A stretch of 64,000 nt of DNA from contig JACCFC020000005.1 in the NCBI GenBank assembly GCA_020830965.2, forward strand, positions 1-64,000. The letters are read 5' to 3'. The stretch's first letter is position 1, and the number at the start of each line of letters is the position of its first letter. The position numbers were made by a program, and so were the translations under genes. Source of the DNA: Neisseriaceae bacterium TC5R-5. Its GTDB lineage: Bacteria > Pseudomonadota > Gammaproteobacteria > Burkholderiales > Chromobacteriaceae. Under the pieces are notes generated by a model. The model was not told the origin of the DNA. It was given only the letters and a program-made list of their open reading frames with translations, and ran no database searches. Below are positions 63,519 to 64,000 of this stretch, in pieces.

Positions 63519-64000
63519 ATGAATGTAGTTGATTTTTTTACGACAATTTTTACCGAAAGCTCGCAGCTTGTTCTTGAAGCCTCCAAAATACTCAATGATG
63601 GCCTTCATCAATTACAAAGACCGCAAGAGATTCTAGCATTCTTTTCTCTGCTGCTTCTGGCCGGCCTCTTTGCCTTAAGTGGCAAGTCCCTTCACTTTCC
63701 GATACGACAAAAAAAACAGTATAAAAATCTGGAATTTATTAATGACTTTCTGGAATTTGGCTTTAAAAACAGAGAGCGCCTAGAGGTGGAACATGCTTTT
63801 GAAATTTACTTAGGAAAGCAAATCAGTTTTGAGGCCATAAAAAAAATTATGGGATTAGAGAACCCATTAACGGCTTTTCGCCTTTTCATAAAAGGGCAAA
63901 GTTATATCCGTTTTAACGTCGACACTAAACAATTCGAGATAACCATTAGGCCATTAAAAATATGGCTATGGAAAACCTTTTGGGTTTTTTCATATATATG
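63519..64000 (+). CDS. Uncharacterised membrane-associated protein, N-terminal part (cut by the window edge)
   Basis: An open frame runs from the ATG at 63519 (GAGG nine bases upstream) to the edge of the window, 160 codons without a stop. It begins MNVVDFFTTIFTESSQLVLE. A membrane helix is likely at about residues 38-55 (ILAFFSLLLLAGLFALSG), followed by a charged region (FGFKNRERLEVEHAFEIYLG) and a second aromatic hydrophobic stretch at the cut end (KIWLWKTFWVF). Its base composition is more AT-rich than that of the rib genes. I recognise no family. Confidence 0.75.
   Translation, partial: MNVVDFFTTIFTESSQLVLEASKILNDGLHQLQRPQEILAFFSLLLLAGLFALSGKSLHFPIRQKKQYKNLEFINDFLEFGFKNRERLEVEHAFEIYLGKQISFEAIKKIMGLENPLTAFRLFIKGQSYIRFNVDTKQFEITIRPLKIWLWKTFWVFSYI

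Overview
The window looks like a chromosomal segment of a mid-GC betaproteobacterium, most likely in the Neisseriales/Chromobacteriaceae area. This rests on the pyrG-kdsA-eno-ftsB order, the ribE-ribBX-ribH-nusB-thiL-pgpA block, the rnfH-ratA/smpB pair, TonB/porin envelope genes and a lateral rpmB-rpmG pair. It is an inference from gene content; there is no rRNA or tRNA here to confirm it.

Layout. 1-127: edge of an IS5-family element. 135-690: rpmB-rpmG (minus) with two terminators. 828-5049: pyrG-kdsA-eno-ftsB (plus). 5140-10321: a soluble diguanylate cyclase, rnfH/ratA (minus), smpB with a small membrane protein, and guaA. 10400-12322: an accessory stretch with a secreted Cys-containing protein and a two-gene unknown module whose first gene carries an in-frame amber codon. 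12323-18341 (minus): quinone oxidoreductase, then a TonB-ExbB-ExbD-ExbD system and its TonB-dependent receptor. A divergent XRE regulator follows, and two identical 14-bp palindromes lie between it and the receptor; one sits at the receptor start site.

20311-28132 (minus): a complete type I Zorya anti-phage operon (zorA-zorB-zorC-zorD). It sits between paiB and the pqi (intermembrane lipid transport) operon. A 59-bp direct repeat of the 3' end of pqiC lies on the far side of the island, next to a degraded paiB fragment, so the insertion scar is still readable.

32206-49716: mostly housekeeping and metabolic genes: a PhoX-like phosphatase, a TauE/SafE permease, phnA-like, rnk, flagellin, map, dbpA, a DUF1415 protein, a cold-shock protein, hrpA, an RcnA-type Ni/Co exporter, and an operon of an SDR-like protein, a flavin amine oxidase and a ChrR-type cupin. 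49806-52167: a peptidoglycan amidase lipoprotein bracketed by two decayed, related IS5-family copies. 52425-58066: speA with a hairpin-rich leader, a GNAT enzyme, and a porin facing dctA. A small MITE family sharing the terminal repeats of the decayed IS occurs at three places (about 50384, 54972 and 58336). 58466-63167 (minus): a DUF1330 protein, pgpA, thiL, nusB, ribH, ribBX and ribE. The right edge cuts a membrane-protein gene.
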